From Nymphaea colorata (lineage: Eukaryota; Streptophyta; Magnoliopsida; Nymphaeales; Nymphaeaceae), in assembly GCF_008831285.2 (NCBI RefSeq), contig NC_045150.1:11763868-11827867 (forward strand): 64,000 nucleotides of DNA. Reading direction: 5' to 3'. Of this stretch, positions 31,696-43,049 are shown in pieces (position 1 is the stretch's first letter; every line of letters starts with the position of its first letter). The notes beneath the pieces were generated by a model. That model was not told the origin of the DNA and did no database searches. It saw nothing but the letters and a program-made list of their open reading frames with translations. A program made the position numbers and the translations under genes.

Positions 31696-34014
31696 TCAGT
31701 CAAAGCTCTGGCTTCTAGACCCGGAGGGAGTCCGCATGCACGCGGCCAGCGCCCGTTCCAGGCTGCTCACCACCTCCGTCATCGACGGCCGGTCCTTTCC
31801 CTCCAGGCTCACGCAGTCGGCCGCCAAGTAGCCCACGTACGTCACGGCCTCGATCTCGTAAGGCGTCGGCGGCGACAGCCTCCGGTCCAGCACCTGGTGG
31901 ATCTCATCCGACACGATGAACGGCACCGCGAAGTCCACCACATTCCTCGGCGACGACCCGTCTGGCACCTTGTGTATCGCCTTGTACCCGGTGAGCAGCT
32001 CGAGAAGCACCACGCCGAAGCTATAGACGTCGCTCTTCGTGGTCAATTGCTGGAGCCGGTAGTACTCCGGGTCCATGTAACCCACCGTGCCGGCCGCCCG
32101 GAGCGAGAGGTGGCCGGACTCGTCGGCAGGCCCCATCAGCGACAGCCCGAAGTCCGCGACCTTCGCCGTCCAGGTCGCGTCCAGCAGTATGTTGGCCGAC
32201 TTGATGTCCCGGTGGATGATCGGCGGGACGGCGTAGGTGTGGAGGTACTCGATGCCCCTGGCCGCGTCCAGCGCAACCCTTATCCGGAAGACCCAGTCGT
32301 GCAGCCGGGAGTCGTCCCTCTTGTGCAGGTGGTCGTGCAGGGACCCATTGGTCATGAACTCGTAGACGAGCACCCGCTCGAGCTCCGCCGTCTCCTCCTC
32401 GCAGAAGCCGATCAGCTGGACCAGGTTCTTGTGGTTGAGCCGTGACAGGAAGGCGAGCTCGGCTTCGAACGCGTGTTCGTTGTCCTGGTGGTAGTGCCTG
32501 ACGTAGACCGACGACGGCGACGGCGCCTCCGCGCGCTTGATGGCAACGTGCCGCCCGTCCGGGAGGTAGGCCTCGTAGACTGAACCGAAGCTGCCGGTTC
32601 CCGTCCGGCTGCTGGCGCAGAAGTTGTTGGTGACCTTGACCAGCATCTCCAGGGGGAACTCCTCCAGCTTCGCCCCAACTCCCAGGCTCACCAGCCTGCC
32701 CAGCTGAGGAGGCCTGGACTTTGGTGGCGACGCCTGGCTGGGCTGGGACCCGGGCGCCGGCGGCATCTGCTCAATTGGCCCGGAATCATGGACCCGGCAA
32801 GTCATTCCCCCACAGAAACGCGTAACCAGGAAGCACGCCAGAGAGGCCACGCCAATGGCAGTGCCGACGCTCCCGACTATTACAAACGCTAAATTCCGGC
32901 GAGATATACGATGGGCAGGAGGACTCGGTGGAGGTGGGCTCTGGATACTCGGTGGAGGCGAAGTCGAGATATTTGGTAGGAAATCATTTGGAGCGCAGAT
33001 GACCCAACCGGCGGGACAGAGGTTGCCCGAACCAGGCAGGACCTGGCTCTGGCACGTGGAGACGCATGGCCCGGGGAGGACGTAACTTAATGCCAGAGAA
33101 GTCTGAGGCCCGGGCCGCCCTTCCGTAGCATTCCAGCAGATCAACGAGTAATTCCCGGACACGACCCCGCAAAGCACGCTGCCCTCTGCTGATAGATGAA
33201 GCAGCTCGACCTGATCCAGAGGAGTTAGCAGCCGGGAACCGTCGGCCCTCCAGCAGGCCACAGTTCTGTTGCTTGCCCGGAGCGCGCAGCTCCAGTTATC
33301 GCCGAGCGCGAGCTGGTTGAACTCGTAAGCCGTGTGGTCTGGCACGCTATATACAGTTCCTGAGCTCACCGGGCTCCAGCACTCTACCTTGCCTGTACTC
33401 GCCACCAGTCCGCAGGCATGCCGCATTCCGGCGGCCACGAGCAGCATCGGAGGATCGCGTGAGCGCCAGCCACCTCCAAGTCCTGTGACGTAGCACTCGA
33501 CCGCATTGGAACCGTTTCTCCGGCCGCACAAGAACTGGTCCCCGACGGCGATGCTGGACAGCCGCGGCGGTGGAGATGTGAAATTGACCCCGCTCCACCG
33601 CCAGCAGCTGAGGTTTTCAGCAGAATCGAGAGCGCAAACTTGACCCCTCCAGCCCACTTGCAAAGCGGCAATCCCCAACTGACCGCGGGCGACACGCCTG
33701 GGCCTGGCAGGGCTACTACGCAGGTCCCAGCAGATCAAGGCCGAATTGGAGATACGGAGCGCGCAGACGAAACCGCCGCCGCCGGCGACGGCGCGGAAAC
33801 CGACGCTGGGGAGGAGGTGGAAGCTTTGGTTCTGGCGGTAGTTGTAGCAGCTGATGGCGTTGACGTCGCCGGGAATCAAGGCGCAGGCGATTGTGTCGTT
33901 GGAGGTCTGAGAGACGGCGACGGTGGAGAGTGAGGCGGAAGACGGGAAGCAGAAGAAGGTCAAAGACAGAAGGAAGACGAGAAAGAACAGGAAGAGAGGA
34001 TTCTGGTGAGCCAT
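31696..34014 (-). CDS. CCR4: CRINKLY4-related receptor-like kinase (CCR4-like)
   Basis: A plasma-membrane receptor serine/threonine kinase, 772 aa in one exon. Residues 1-28 are a signal peptide (FLFFLVFLLSLTFF). The ectodomain has seven crinkly repeats ending in C-W/C-Y pairs (near residues 57, 95, 137, 174, 212, 254, 293), followed by a short Cys cluster (317-340) and a Pro-rich linker. The membrane span is about 375-397. The kinase domain runs about 468-756: glycine loop GTGSFGSVY, Lys493, HRD 601-603, DFG 621-623, APE-equivalent DPE. The end of the kinase (PPTPYEIEAV, SMTEVVSSLE, ALAACM) is most like CCR4 in Arabidopsis. ACR4-type TNFR repeats are not evident. Family members act in epidermal and meristem cell signalling; the ligand is unknown here. 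The exon is much more GC-rich than its surroundings. Confidence 0.93.
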   Translation of the reverse strand: MAHQNPLFLFFLVFLLSLTFFCFPSSASLSTVAVSQTSNDTIACALIPGDVNAISCYNYRQNQSFHLLPSVGFRAVAGGGGFVCALRISNSALICWDLRSSPARPRRVARGQLGIAALQVGWRGQVCALDSAENLSCWRWSGVNFTSPPPRLSSIAVGDQFLCGRRNGSNAVECYVTGLGGGWRSRDPPMLLVAAGMRHACGLVASTGKVECWSPVSSGTVYSVPDHTAYEFNQLALGDNWSCALRASNRTVACWRADGSRLLTPLDQVELLHLSAEGSVLCGVVSGNYSLICWNATEGRPGPQTSLALSYVLPGPCVSTCQSQVLPGSGNLCPAGWVICAPNDFLPNISTSPPPSIQSPPPPSPPAHRISRRNLAFVIVGSVGTAIGVASLACFLVTRFCGGMTCRVHDSGPIEQMPPAPGSQPSQASPPKSRPPQLGRLVSLGVGAKLEEFPLEMLVKVTNNFCASSRTGTGSFGSVYEAYLPDGRHVAIKRAEAPSPSSVYVRHYHQDNEHAFEAELAFLSRLNHKNLVQLIGFCEEETAELERVLVYEFMTNGSLHDHLHKRDDSRLHDWVFRIRVALDAARGIEYLHTYAVPPIIHRDIKSANILLDATWTAKVADFGLSLMGPADESGHLSLRAAGTVGYMDPEYYRLQQLTTKSDVYSFGVVLLELLTGYKAIHKVPDGSSPRNVVDFAVPFIVSDEIHQVLDRRLSPPTPYEIEAVTYVGYLAADCVSLEGKDRPSMTEVVSSLERALAACMRTPSGSRSQSFD

Positions 34015-34977
34015 GAAATGGCGGAAGCGGTCATCTCCTCCTCCCTTCTTCCTATCTTTCGTTGGGGGTGGGATTTTCCTTCCCTTCTCTGTTCTTTGGT
34101 AGTTGCGTGGGGAAAAAATGTTGGCGAGGGGAGAGAGATGGGGAGATTTGAAGGAGAGATGAATGGAAGAGGGGATAGGTGGAATAGAAAGGGGGAGTCC
34201 AAAGACGCGGTTTTGGAGACGAGAATGGGAAGAAGAGCTCTGCTGACCAAGTCGACTCGGTTACTCTTTGGTCAGAGGAGGACCGACGAACCAAGAAGGA
34301 AGAAGACGACGGATAGACGAGGGGACAGTTGTGGGCCGTTGATCTTCGCGATAGACGGCGGACCTGTGTGGGTGCAGAAAGGGGCCGCTCGGCTCTGATG
34401 TTATTTGTTTTGGACCTGTCCGTTTTTGGGGGTACCCGGGTTTGGATCTTTAAAGTTCAATTTGGATATAACTAGAATACGATATGAACGTTTGTATGTG
34501 CGGGATCTAAATATAGGTAAGAAATTATGTTAGTCCACTGAGTGATCTGAGATTTTGAAGGATGTGACAACTCAAGGTGATCAAACGCTAGATTTCAGAT
34601 CAGCCTCGGATTTGAGATTACTGTTTTCTCGAAAATTTATGGCTGTGATTTGAACTTCACTGACACTGCCCTTCCCCCGTAGTCTTGGCAATAGGGCAAA
34701 AAAAATCCCACGACATCTTTCAAGAACTAGATGGGTCAATCGAGTAAAGGTGGTTGAATGGAGGGGAAGAATATCTGAGCAGAATATTTTGGCATCCGAT
34801 GTTCTCTCCCTATTCGAACATGGTAAAAGATGTCCCGCGACGCAATCCACCAATGACCAAACCATGCTAAAAAAGCGAGAACTGAAGAAAACAGTGAAGG
34901 GGCGCTATAGGAAATTAATTAGAAAAAACAATTCTAAAAAGGTTGCCTGAGGCTTCCTTCTTGGATTTTTCAAAAAG
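34015..34977. other. 5' leader and promoter region of CCR4-like kinase
   Basis: The first 240 bases upstream of the ATG are pyrimidine-rich on the minus strand, a typical 5' leader. No convincing TATA box was found. Open frames here overlap one another and have no recognisable products. Confidence 0.5.
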
Positions 34978-35993
34978 TTTCTAAGCATTGATTTGTATAT
35001 TTTGAAAAACCTTTTTTATACTTTTCTTAAAAATTGTCACAAATACAATTAAACTGCTTCTGAAATTTATAAAAAAAAAAAAAGTGTAACAAGATCCCGG
35101 GGTTTAGGGCTCAAGCCGACGCCCTAGGAACTGGCTTTCAATTAGTCATCAGTTCGACCAGCTATGTCAAACCGTATGAAACTAATTCTAAATATCCAAT
35201 TGAATTATATAAGCAAATTACTCAAGACAGTTGACCTGTTGAAAACTACTTGATATCTAAACCTTATTTTTGAGGCATTTAGTCGGGCTTCAAGTAATAG
35301 CTTTTCTTGGCGTTAAAGTCCCCTAGGTAATGGCTAATTCAAACCCAAAACCAAATCCAAATTCAGAGTCTTTCCAATCCAATCTTATGTGTATCTAAAT
35401 CCAGACTCAAAATTTTTGGGTTTGGTTTGGTTAAGGTCCTAAGTTCTAAGCATTGATTTGTACGTTTTGAAAAACCTTTTTTATACTTTTCTTAAAAATT
35501 GTCACAAATACAATTAAGCTGCTTCTAAAATTTCTACAAAAAAGAAAGTGTAACAAGACTCCCTCCATCCCCTCCTTTTTTTTTCTCGGGGTTTAGGGCT
35601 TAATCGGCTTGTGCAAGAAGTGGACGCCCAAAAAAATCAAACTAGCGACTGGATTTCTTTATTAGTCATTGGTTCGATCAGCTATGTCAAACTCTATCGA
35701 ACTAAAAGTTACTTTACTCGACCAAATCTGTACTTTGGAGTCGGAACCAAGCTTGGCCATTAAAAATAAGCACACTGAGTTTAGCCAAGACAGTTGACTT
35801 ATTGAAAACCACTTGATATCTAAAACATATTTTTCAGGCATTTAGTTGGGCTTGAAGTAATAGCTTTTCTTGGAGTCCAAGTCCCCTAGGTTATGGCTAA
35901 TCCAAACCCAAATCCAAATCCAGAGAGTCTTTCTGATCTTATTTGGATCTAAATCCGGACTCAAAATTTAGGATTTGGTTTGGTTAAGGTCCT
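34978..35993. repeat. About 0.5-kb tandem duplication
   Basis: Unit 1 (34978-35441) and unit 2 (35442-35993) both begin ttctaagcattgatttgta (one g missing in copy 2) and share gaaaaaccttttttatactt, aattgtcacaaatacaatta, cagctatgtcaaac, aatagcttttcttgg and ggtttggttaaggtcctag. Unit 2 is about 90 bp longer because of extra sequence near 35560 and 35690. Confidence 0.88.
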
Positions 35994-36446
35994 AGTCACG
36001 GGTGGAGACAGACAGCACAGCCCACAAAGTGTTGGGTTTCAATAATGAACCTAACTTATGCTACATTTTCAAAACTCCACCTAACTCATTGTCACTTCCA
36101 CTCGTACCTAACGAACCCCTTGTAAATAATTCGAAATAAAGGTGAAGTGCTCGTTGTCCTCGAAGTTGGAACCGCCACAGTTAGTCCCAATAAATATGGG
36201 CACACAATTAGGTCCAAACTCGTCCGTTCTGGACCCGACACAGTTCGCCCTGATAAATGGGCTCGCAATTTGGTCCAAGCTGGTCGGACCCACTTGGGCC
36301 GGTTAGCCATACCTACGCACCGTCTCTCGGGTCGATCTGCCTAATGCGGCATTTTCTTATAAATTTTTGACCAAATTAGATCCACAATTTGTTGGTGAAT
36401 GGAAAGAAACAAACTACCGCCCCTAAGCCATCTACCTTCCCCTAGG
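35994..36446. other. Intergenic DNA, nothing recognised
   Basis: Mixed-composition sequence. Short frames on both strands at 36090-36345 overlap one another, so neither is supported. Confidence 0.45.
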
Positions 36447-36888
36447 TAGGGGTGAACACCAGCCGAGTTCAGTCAGCTTGAGCTCGAGCTCAGCTCGACT
36501 CAACTATTGAAACATCGAGCTCCAGAATAGCTTGACAAATGCCCCTAAGCCATCTACATGCTGAGCTCGACTCGATTAAGGGTCGACAAACTCGTTTGAA
36601 AATAATTGATATTCATCGTTACGTGTTGAGCTCGAACTCAACTCAATTAAGGCTCGACAAACTCGTAAACTCGTTTGAATATATCGACTTGAAAGCTCGA
36701 CAAACTGGATTAAGGCTCGAGCTCGACTCGACGGTTACGTGTTGAGTTCGAACTCAACTCGACTATTTGAACGAGTCGACTCGTGAACTCGAGCTCAACT
36801 CGTTAAGCAAATGACTCGGCTCAAACTCGTTCACAAGCTGAGCTTTAATGAGTTGAGCTCCAGTAGCTCGACTCCTTGTTCACTCTTA
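36447..36888. mobile_element. hAT-like MITE with ctcgagctcga-rich interior
   Basis: Termini taggggtgaaca and tgttcactctta are inverted. Flanks cccctagg and cctctggg agree at 6 of 8 positions. The interior is made of gagctcgactcga-like words that are almost self-complementary. The 42738-43041 element has the same style. Confidence 0.65.
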
Positions 36889-36929
36889 CCTCTGGGTCCA
36901 GAGCTGTTTTGAGATTTAGGTAAACTTAC

Positions 36930-37100
36930 CAGGATGGATCCCTCCTCAATTAAAAAAAAAAATGGTCAAAGCTTTACCTGTAAATTATAAATTTTTTATT
37001 TTATCCTATATAAAAAGTTTGAAAAAATCATATTTCAGCCACTGTTAAATGAAACTATAATTCTGTTCTTATGACAAAAATTGCTAGCTTTGCCCCTATT
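36930..37100 (+). mobile_element. Decayed caggggcggagc-family fragment
   Basis: It contains the family interior (cctcctcaa, gtaaattata, tcctatataaaaa, gtttgaaaaaatcatatttca) in order, but its terminus is eroded to ccaggatgg. Confidence 0.45.
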
Positions 37101-38162
37101 GGCAACAACCACAAAAATTCAAAACCCAAAGACCTTTCTTTTTTTTTTTTTTTTTTTTGGTGAATCGCATTGCAGTCCAATTGTGCTTTGCCCCTCAAGT
37201 CAATCGAATCCGTAACTTTAAATCCAACTATGAAACTCAGGCTTTGGCCATGTAAATGGTTTGGATTTGGATTGGATCCACCAGTTACAGACTTTGATTT
37301 AATTGGAGCCTGGCCCATCAAATTTGGTCCCCGTCTCAAATTCGGGCCCCATTTTTGAAAAAATTAATTCAGGTTCAGATCTGACATTTGTATGTAACTA
37401 GAACGGATCTTTATCAAATCAGAATCCGATTTCTTTTGATTCTTTATGAAGCTGCATATTGAACCCAAATCCAATTAACGATCGGATATGCATTTAAGCT
37501 TTAATGAATTCAAAACCTTATTGGTATTTCGGGTATACCCAATGCATTTACTGATTTACATCTCCCAAGTCGATTTGATTGGACCCGCTAGAGCATCCAG
37601 CAGGCAATATCATATTCTTGGATGATCGGATTTGATTGGATCGCATTCTTGGATTTTTACTTTTTTATTTTTTACATATGTGGTACATGTCAGAGACTCA
37701 GAATTTGATAGGCAGCATGGATCCGAGTCCCAAAATGGGAACTTGGAATTGTGTGTTTGGATCTAAGCTCTGATAAGGATCAAAACCGATACGCCGATTG
37801 TTATTTTTCGTAGGCACTACTTATCTTTGGAGGATTGAGTACTGGATCAAGTTTTAACATTTGCAATTAGATCCATATCCAACTCCACATTATTGGATCC
37901 TGTCCTGATGCTGGTTTCTTTATTTGAATCAACAGTCACAATCCGGTTCGAGAGCTACCAGAAGAAAAACTTGAAACTTGAAAGCTGCAAGGTGAAGCCG
38001 CCGTATTAAATTAGTGGATTTGAGACAAAATATGAATAAAACCATGGATTTAAGGCGAGTCTCATGTTAAATAAGTCGCTCGCTGAAATATAATAGTTAG
38101 AAAAATAACATCCATAAAAATCGAACTAACAACTATAAAAATCGAACTAACAACTTGCTCTC
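37101..38162. other. Intergenic DNA, poly(T) tract
   Basis: No gene seen. A T-run lies at about 37138-37157. The surrounding ggattcggatttgg-like words are common in decayed plant repeats. Confidence 0.5.
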
Positions 38163-38316
38163 TACAACCCCAATCTCTCAACCAAACATCGTTACAACCC
38201 CAATCTCTCAACCAAACATCGTCTAGAAGGGTGTTTGGCAGAAAGTGTTTTTTTGGTAATCTCTCAACCAAACATTGTCTAGAAGGGTGTTTGGCAGAAA
38301 GTGTATTTTTGGTAAG
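38163..38316. repeat. Nested tandem repeats
   Basis: A 30-bp unit (tacaaccccaatctctcaac...) occurs at 38163-38192 and 38193-38222. A 56-bp unit starting ctagaagggtgtttggcaga begins at 38223 and again at 38279. Both contain the tctctcaaccaaacat word. Confidence 0.88.
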
Positions 38317-39639
38317 AAACACATTTTTTCTTAGTTATTTTCAAAACATAGTGCATGATTATATTTAGCGTTGGCTTCATGATTATTTTTAACGTTCCAT
38401 TGATGGATTTAGAAGCTATACATATATATATATATAACAAATGAAAGTATATGTCCTAAGATTATGCGTTTGATGAATAAGTATTTCAAAAATCAAATGT
38501 CTTATTATCAAACGCCTTCTTGTAGCACACCGGTTTGCAAATCGTGCGAAAACAACTAATCTGGAAAATCTAGCGCCCCGTAAGTGAGAACGGGTCAACG
38601 GTCAAACAGCCCAATAGCGTAAAGAAGCTAACGGGGGTGGGGTGGGTGTGTCGGATGGGGGCCTCAGATTTTGAATAAACACAATTTACTACCTATGATT
38701 TTTTAAATCTTCAATTTGCCCGAAATAAAAATATTTAAAAGTACTGTTCTTGTCAATAACCAAAAATCCGTTCGTTCTTGAATGGAGGCATAACACGTGC
38801 TGGAGCAAATGGATCTGCACAATTAGGCCTGGGCATTGGGTCGACCCGACACCTAAAAAACGAGTTTGGGCTCGGCTCGATACCCAACATCCGAGCTTGA
38901 GCTCGGCTCGATACCTAACATCCAAGCTCAGTTTTGACAAAAGACTTTATCAAAATGACAAAAATAATAAGTTTTTTATAAAAAATTAGGATAGTTTTTT
39001 TTTTTTTTTTTTTTTTTGTCTTGGAGGGCAACTTTCAAAAACTGGTTAATAAAAAAGATTTTCATGTGACCTGCTTTCATAAAACTACTTTTTTGTTGAT
39101 GGTGTCATCATCGAAACACAACGATAATTGGGGGAGATGAGTTTTTCTTTAGTTTTTTAATCATTAATCACATGGTAGCTGAGACAGGGGCAGAACTGGA
39201 ATTGTATTTTTTTTTTTTCAATATTTCTCAGCTGCCAAGTGCAATTCTTTTTTAAAAATTAACTATTAAATTTTATTTTTGGAAAGTTTGAGAAAAAAGA
39301 GCCAAAGGAAGGGAGGTGCGTGGCCTCGGCATTGGGTCCAACCCTGAAAGCTGTGCGGGGAGTTTTCCGCCATCAGATCGAACTGAAACTTCTAATGGGC
39401 TGTGGGTTCCAGGCTTGGCGTGCTCTAGAAAATTTAACTTGTCAAGCCAATCCACTGGGCTCGGCTTAGCCAAGCCCCTAAACGAGAACCAATCAAAGGT
39501 CAAACAACCCAAAAGCTTCATATAACTCAAACTAGTTGAAAAACTAAAAGCTGCAACACATGACATGCATACTCAACGGTCAAAATTAGATGGGCAAAGA
39601 TTCACGGAAGTAAAGCTAAGAATTTTTATTGCAGGGGTT
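38317..39639. other. Intergenic DNA with short simple repeats
   Basis: Contains (TA) near 38421-38436 and a T-run at about 38996-39017. The segment 38825-38935 has gggctcggctcga words, like the repeat families at 1-240 and 43690-43860. No gene is supported. Confidence 0.5.
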
Positions 39640-39790
39640 AAACTACAATTTCAAAATTTTAATAGGAGCCAAAATAAAAAATTTTAAATTCTTTTTATGT
39701 ATATTAGACTAAAATTTTTTAGACTTATATATATAAATTTTTAAAGTTTTTAAAACCTGAGGGAGGGGGCAAAGGCCCCTTGACTGAAGA
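39640..39790 (-). mobile_element. Reversed fragment of the caggggcggagc family
   Basis: Read on the minus strand, ggggcctttgccccctccctc is followed by aaatttat, agtctaa and caaaattttg words, the family interior. The ends are eroded. Confidence 0.4.
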
Positions 39791-40837
39791 TGTGAGCAGC
39801 AAGAGCCAGTTGTCGACATCATAAAAGTCAGAAATTGGAACTGTCTTAGTATAGTCAAGAGATCTGATGAAAAATTAATTATTAAACGATCTCATTTTCC
39901 TAGGGAATACTAATCTCAATGCAATTCAAGCCTTTGGGTATAAGGTCTTCAAAGATGTGGGCATGTAAATATTTATAAAAAATAGTTGAAAATAGTGGGA
40001 GATTTTTGGGTACTTTTTAGGAGGAAAAAACTTCATATCAGAAAAAAAAAATCACCCTATTTGCATTTATTTAACAATTTAAATCCAAATCAAGTCCTAA
40101 ATTTAATTTCAACTTGGATCGAATACGGGATTTGTATCAAGATTTGAATGAGATATGTTTCAAATTCAGAGTAAGAACTGTTTCACGTCATTTTTACATG
40201 GAAATTGCTCACTTCTTTCAATTTTTTTTATCGGATACTGTATTTTCATCCTCTCTGCAATTTCATACTATCACATGCAACAACAATTGATAAATTTTTG
40301 TATCTGGAATTTTTTTTATTTTTTGGTAGAATTATCAGTTTCTTACACAATATTTGTTTGATCCAAGTATCAATAATTTGGGGTATTTGAAATTAAGCCC
40401 CAGGGTTTTGGGGTGAAAATGAAATTGATCACAAAGTTTGGCGGCTGTTTGAAACTTTTCCCTACAGGGAAGTCCAACGGTGATCAAGCCGACCCATTCG
40501 GCTCGGCTGAGCCAAGCCCATGACTGATGACGAGGCAACAGCAAAGCTTCCCAATGGTTCAAACCAATGATGATATTCAGATTTCTATCGCGCAGTATAT
40601 ATGCTCATTCAACGACCAAGATTTAGTGCAAGAAATTTCAAAAAGGATCTAAGCCACACGAATCGTATGAAGTTAAAATAATAAAATTGGAGGTTCCCCT
40701 AACTTACGGTCAAGAAATATGTCCAAAAAGAAATTATTGGTCAATTGTCATTTTCTTATTAGGGACCAAGTCCTAGTCAAAACGAAAGCATGGTCAAGGG
40801 ACTTTTGGTCAAGAATTATATCATAAATAAATGTGTT

Positions 40838-40873
<36 letters not shown>

Positions 40874-41517
40874 ATTTTAGGATGGAGACACTTTCTTGCT
40901 CCAGAAAATTGCATCCGAGTTGAGAGACTTTGTAGTTTGTCTACCAACGTAAAACTCTTACTGTTTTTGCCTGAGGGTCATAACATTGCGCCTATAATAA
41001 TAAAAGGTAGTGTCTACGCCATTCAAACTAGGAAACCAGCCGCCTACAGCACTCCTTTAAAAAGAGTGGCTTTTTTAAGTGCAAATCATGTAACATGAAA
41101 AAACGTTTTAAATTGAATGTTCAAAGGCATGAGAAAACGTTTTAAATTCAATGTTCACCAATTTGTCTCGCACATAATGATGGTTGAAGAATGGATAGAT
41201 TCTTGTCTACGAAACGTTTTTTTAAAAATTAGAAAAAGATGCTTAACATTTAGGCAAATAACAAATACTGCTCGATTATTAAAAAATAACAAATAAATAC
41301 TTAACTTTTGAGCAACATTCTCAAAGAGCTGCTAACTAATGTAAACGATTTAGTTTGACCAACTTTTTTATCATGGAGATGTAAAGATGTTAAAGAATTT
41401 GATATTTCAAAAAAAGGATCATAAATAGCTGCTCAATTATTGAGAAATTTATTTTTTAAGAAAAAAGCTCCACAACTTTTGAATTTAACATTTTGGCACT
41501 CAACATCATGCCCTTCC
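39791..41517. other. Intergenic DNA with a (TA)15 run
   Basis: Unremarkable AT-rich sequence. A TA microsatellite is at 40841-40871. The word gaaaacgttttaaatt(g/c)aatgttca occurs twice at 41096-41158. No gene is supported. Confidence 0.5.
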
Positions 41518-41730
41518 TAGGGGCGGAGCTAAGGTAGGGCCTGCATGGACCCTGGCCCCTCCTCAAAATTTTTCTTAAAAAAACATTATATGTAAATTTT
41601 AGAAATTTTCACTTATTCTATATAAAAACTTTTGAAAAATTATATCTAGACTCTAGTCAAAATTTACAAACTTTAATTTCACCCAACTCATGAAAAATTT
41701 CTGGCTCTCCTTTGGCCCTCCCTAAGCTCC
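41518..41730 (+). mobile_element. caggggcggagc-family MITE, copy d
   Basis: It starts taggggcggagctaaggtag and parallels copy a at 20200-20416 across its length: ggaccctggcccc, cctcaaaatttt, tgtaaatttta, tttcactt, ataaaaa, tttgaaaaa, aaactttaattt. It ends near ccctccctaagctcc. Confidence 0.7.
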
Positions 41731-42737
41731 ATGATGGAAGACGACCAAAGGGGGTGGATAACCATGTAAAGTCACCTTCATTTTATTCTTTTCCTCCATC
41801 TATTTATTTTCCGACTGAAGTTGAGAGGTGCTTTGTTATTTGTTCAAAGGTTAAGCATTTTTTTTTGTAATTTCATATTAAAATTATTGTTATTACAAGT
41901 GTGGACATGAAGAAAAGCATGACTCTTTTCCTCTTAACAAAAACTATCAATAAATTCACATGCAAAAAGCAATAAGATCATGGTTTCTAGGATATGAACA
42001 TATTCATAAATAATCAGCGTATATGTGTGCACCAATATAGTTTAAAGTATATAAACTACTTTAAAAAAATAATATTAATAAAAAAATTTGATATTCAATT
42101 AAGAATTTGGATGAGATTCAATATAAAAAATGATACTTGATCGGACTCAAAAACTTCAGTAAATAGTAAATACTGATCGAATTGAGGTTAGAAGTCATAT
42201 ACAATATAGTTTTTAATAAATATCTTGTATCAAATCTATAATGTGGTTTGGATTAGGTTTAAAAGTCGCATCCGAATGCGGATGTTAATCTAAAAATCAG
42301 ATTCAAATCAAATTCATATTAAAAATTAAAACTTCATGGTAAAAAAGAGTACAAAGAGAAGCACTATAAACCATTGTTGCACCATAAACAGTTGCTGATG
42401 CTCTTGTGACGACCGCTTTTAGCGACACTTTGGCTGTCCGGCAACATATGACATCCAAGAAACCGGACAAGACGTGGATCATATCACGGTTCCACAAATT
42501 TGATCCGAACCAGCTGATTTGGATTTATCTTGGTAGACCTGTTTAACAGTAATCCTTTGTTCAGATATAGTTATTATTTGGAGTTCACCTTCATGTTTAT
42601 TGAACTCAAGTAACTGGACTATCCCAGAATGCAATGTTCACATGGATCCACATAGTATGTCCATCTCCATCGTGGTTCATGTTTGAGTTCAGAACACATA
42701 ATAATGCGCAAGCTAGATTGCAGTTAGTAGCTAAAGT
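41731..42737. other. Intergenic DNA, nothing recognised
   Basis: AT-rich and without a supported gene. A 64-aa minus frame at 42303-42497 has no recognisable family and is not called. Confidence 0.45.
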
Positions 42738-43041
42738 TAAGGCTGTACAACGAGTCAAGCCAACTCGGGCTCAACTCAAACTTGCTCGAGTAAACTCGAC
42801 TCAAGTTCCACTCATTCTTTATACGAGTGAAGCTCGAGCTTAAATATAAACTCGAGTATATTAACTAGTCGAGTTCGAGTTGATTGGACTCGACTCGACT
42901 CAACTAAACTCGACTCGGTTCAACTTTTGTTTTGCGTTTTTTATTTTCCCTCTCTTCACCTATGGTTCGAGTTGGAGTTGTGAAGCTCGTGTCAAACTCG
43001 AACTCCGAGCTCGAGCTCAACTCTGCTCTTGTGCAGCCCTA
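42738..43041. mobile_element. hAT-like MITE with perfect 8-bp target duplication
   Basis: The 304-bp element has termini taaggctgtacaa and ttgtgcagcccta and is flanked by gctaaagt at 42730-42737 and 43042-43049. Both ends fit the hAT [T/C]A[A/G]NG rule. The interior is a fold-back-prone series of ctcgactcga and gagctcgagct words. No transposase. Confidence 0.88.
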
Positions 43042-43049
43042 GCTAAAGT

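Noticed and set aside
31681-32445. 254-aa plus-strand open frame
   Set aside because: It is antisense to the kinase domain and stays open because of high GC; composition is Arg/His/Val-rich with no domain.
32412-33933. Several 62-103 aa frames over the kinase gene
   Set aside because: Shadows of the 772-aa kinase frame in other phases and on the opposite strand.
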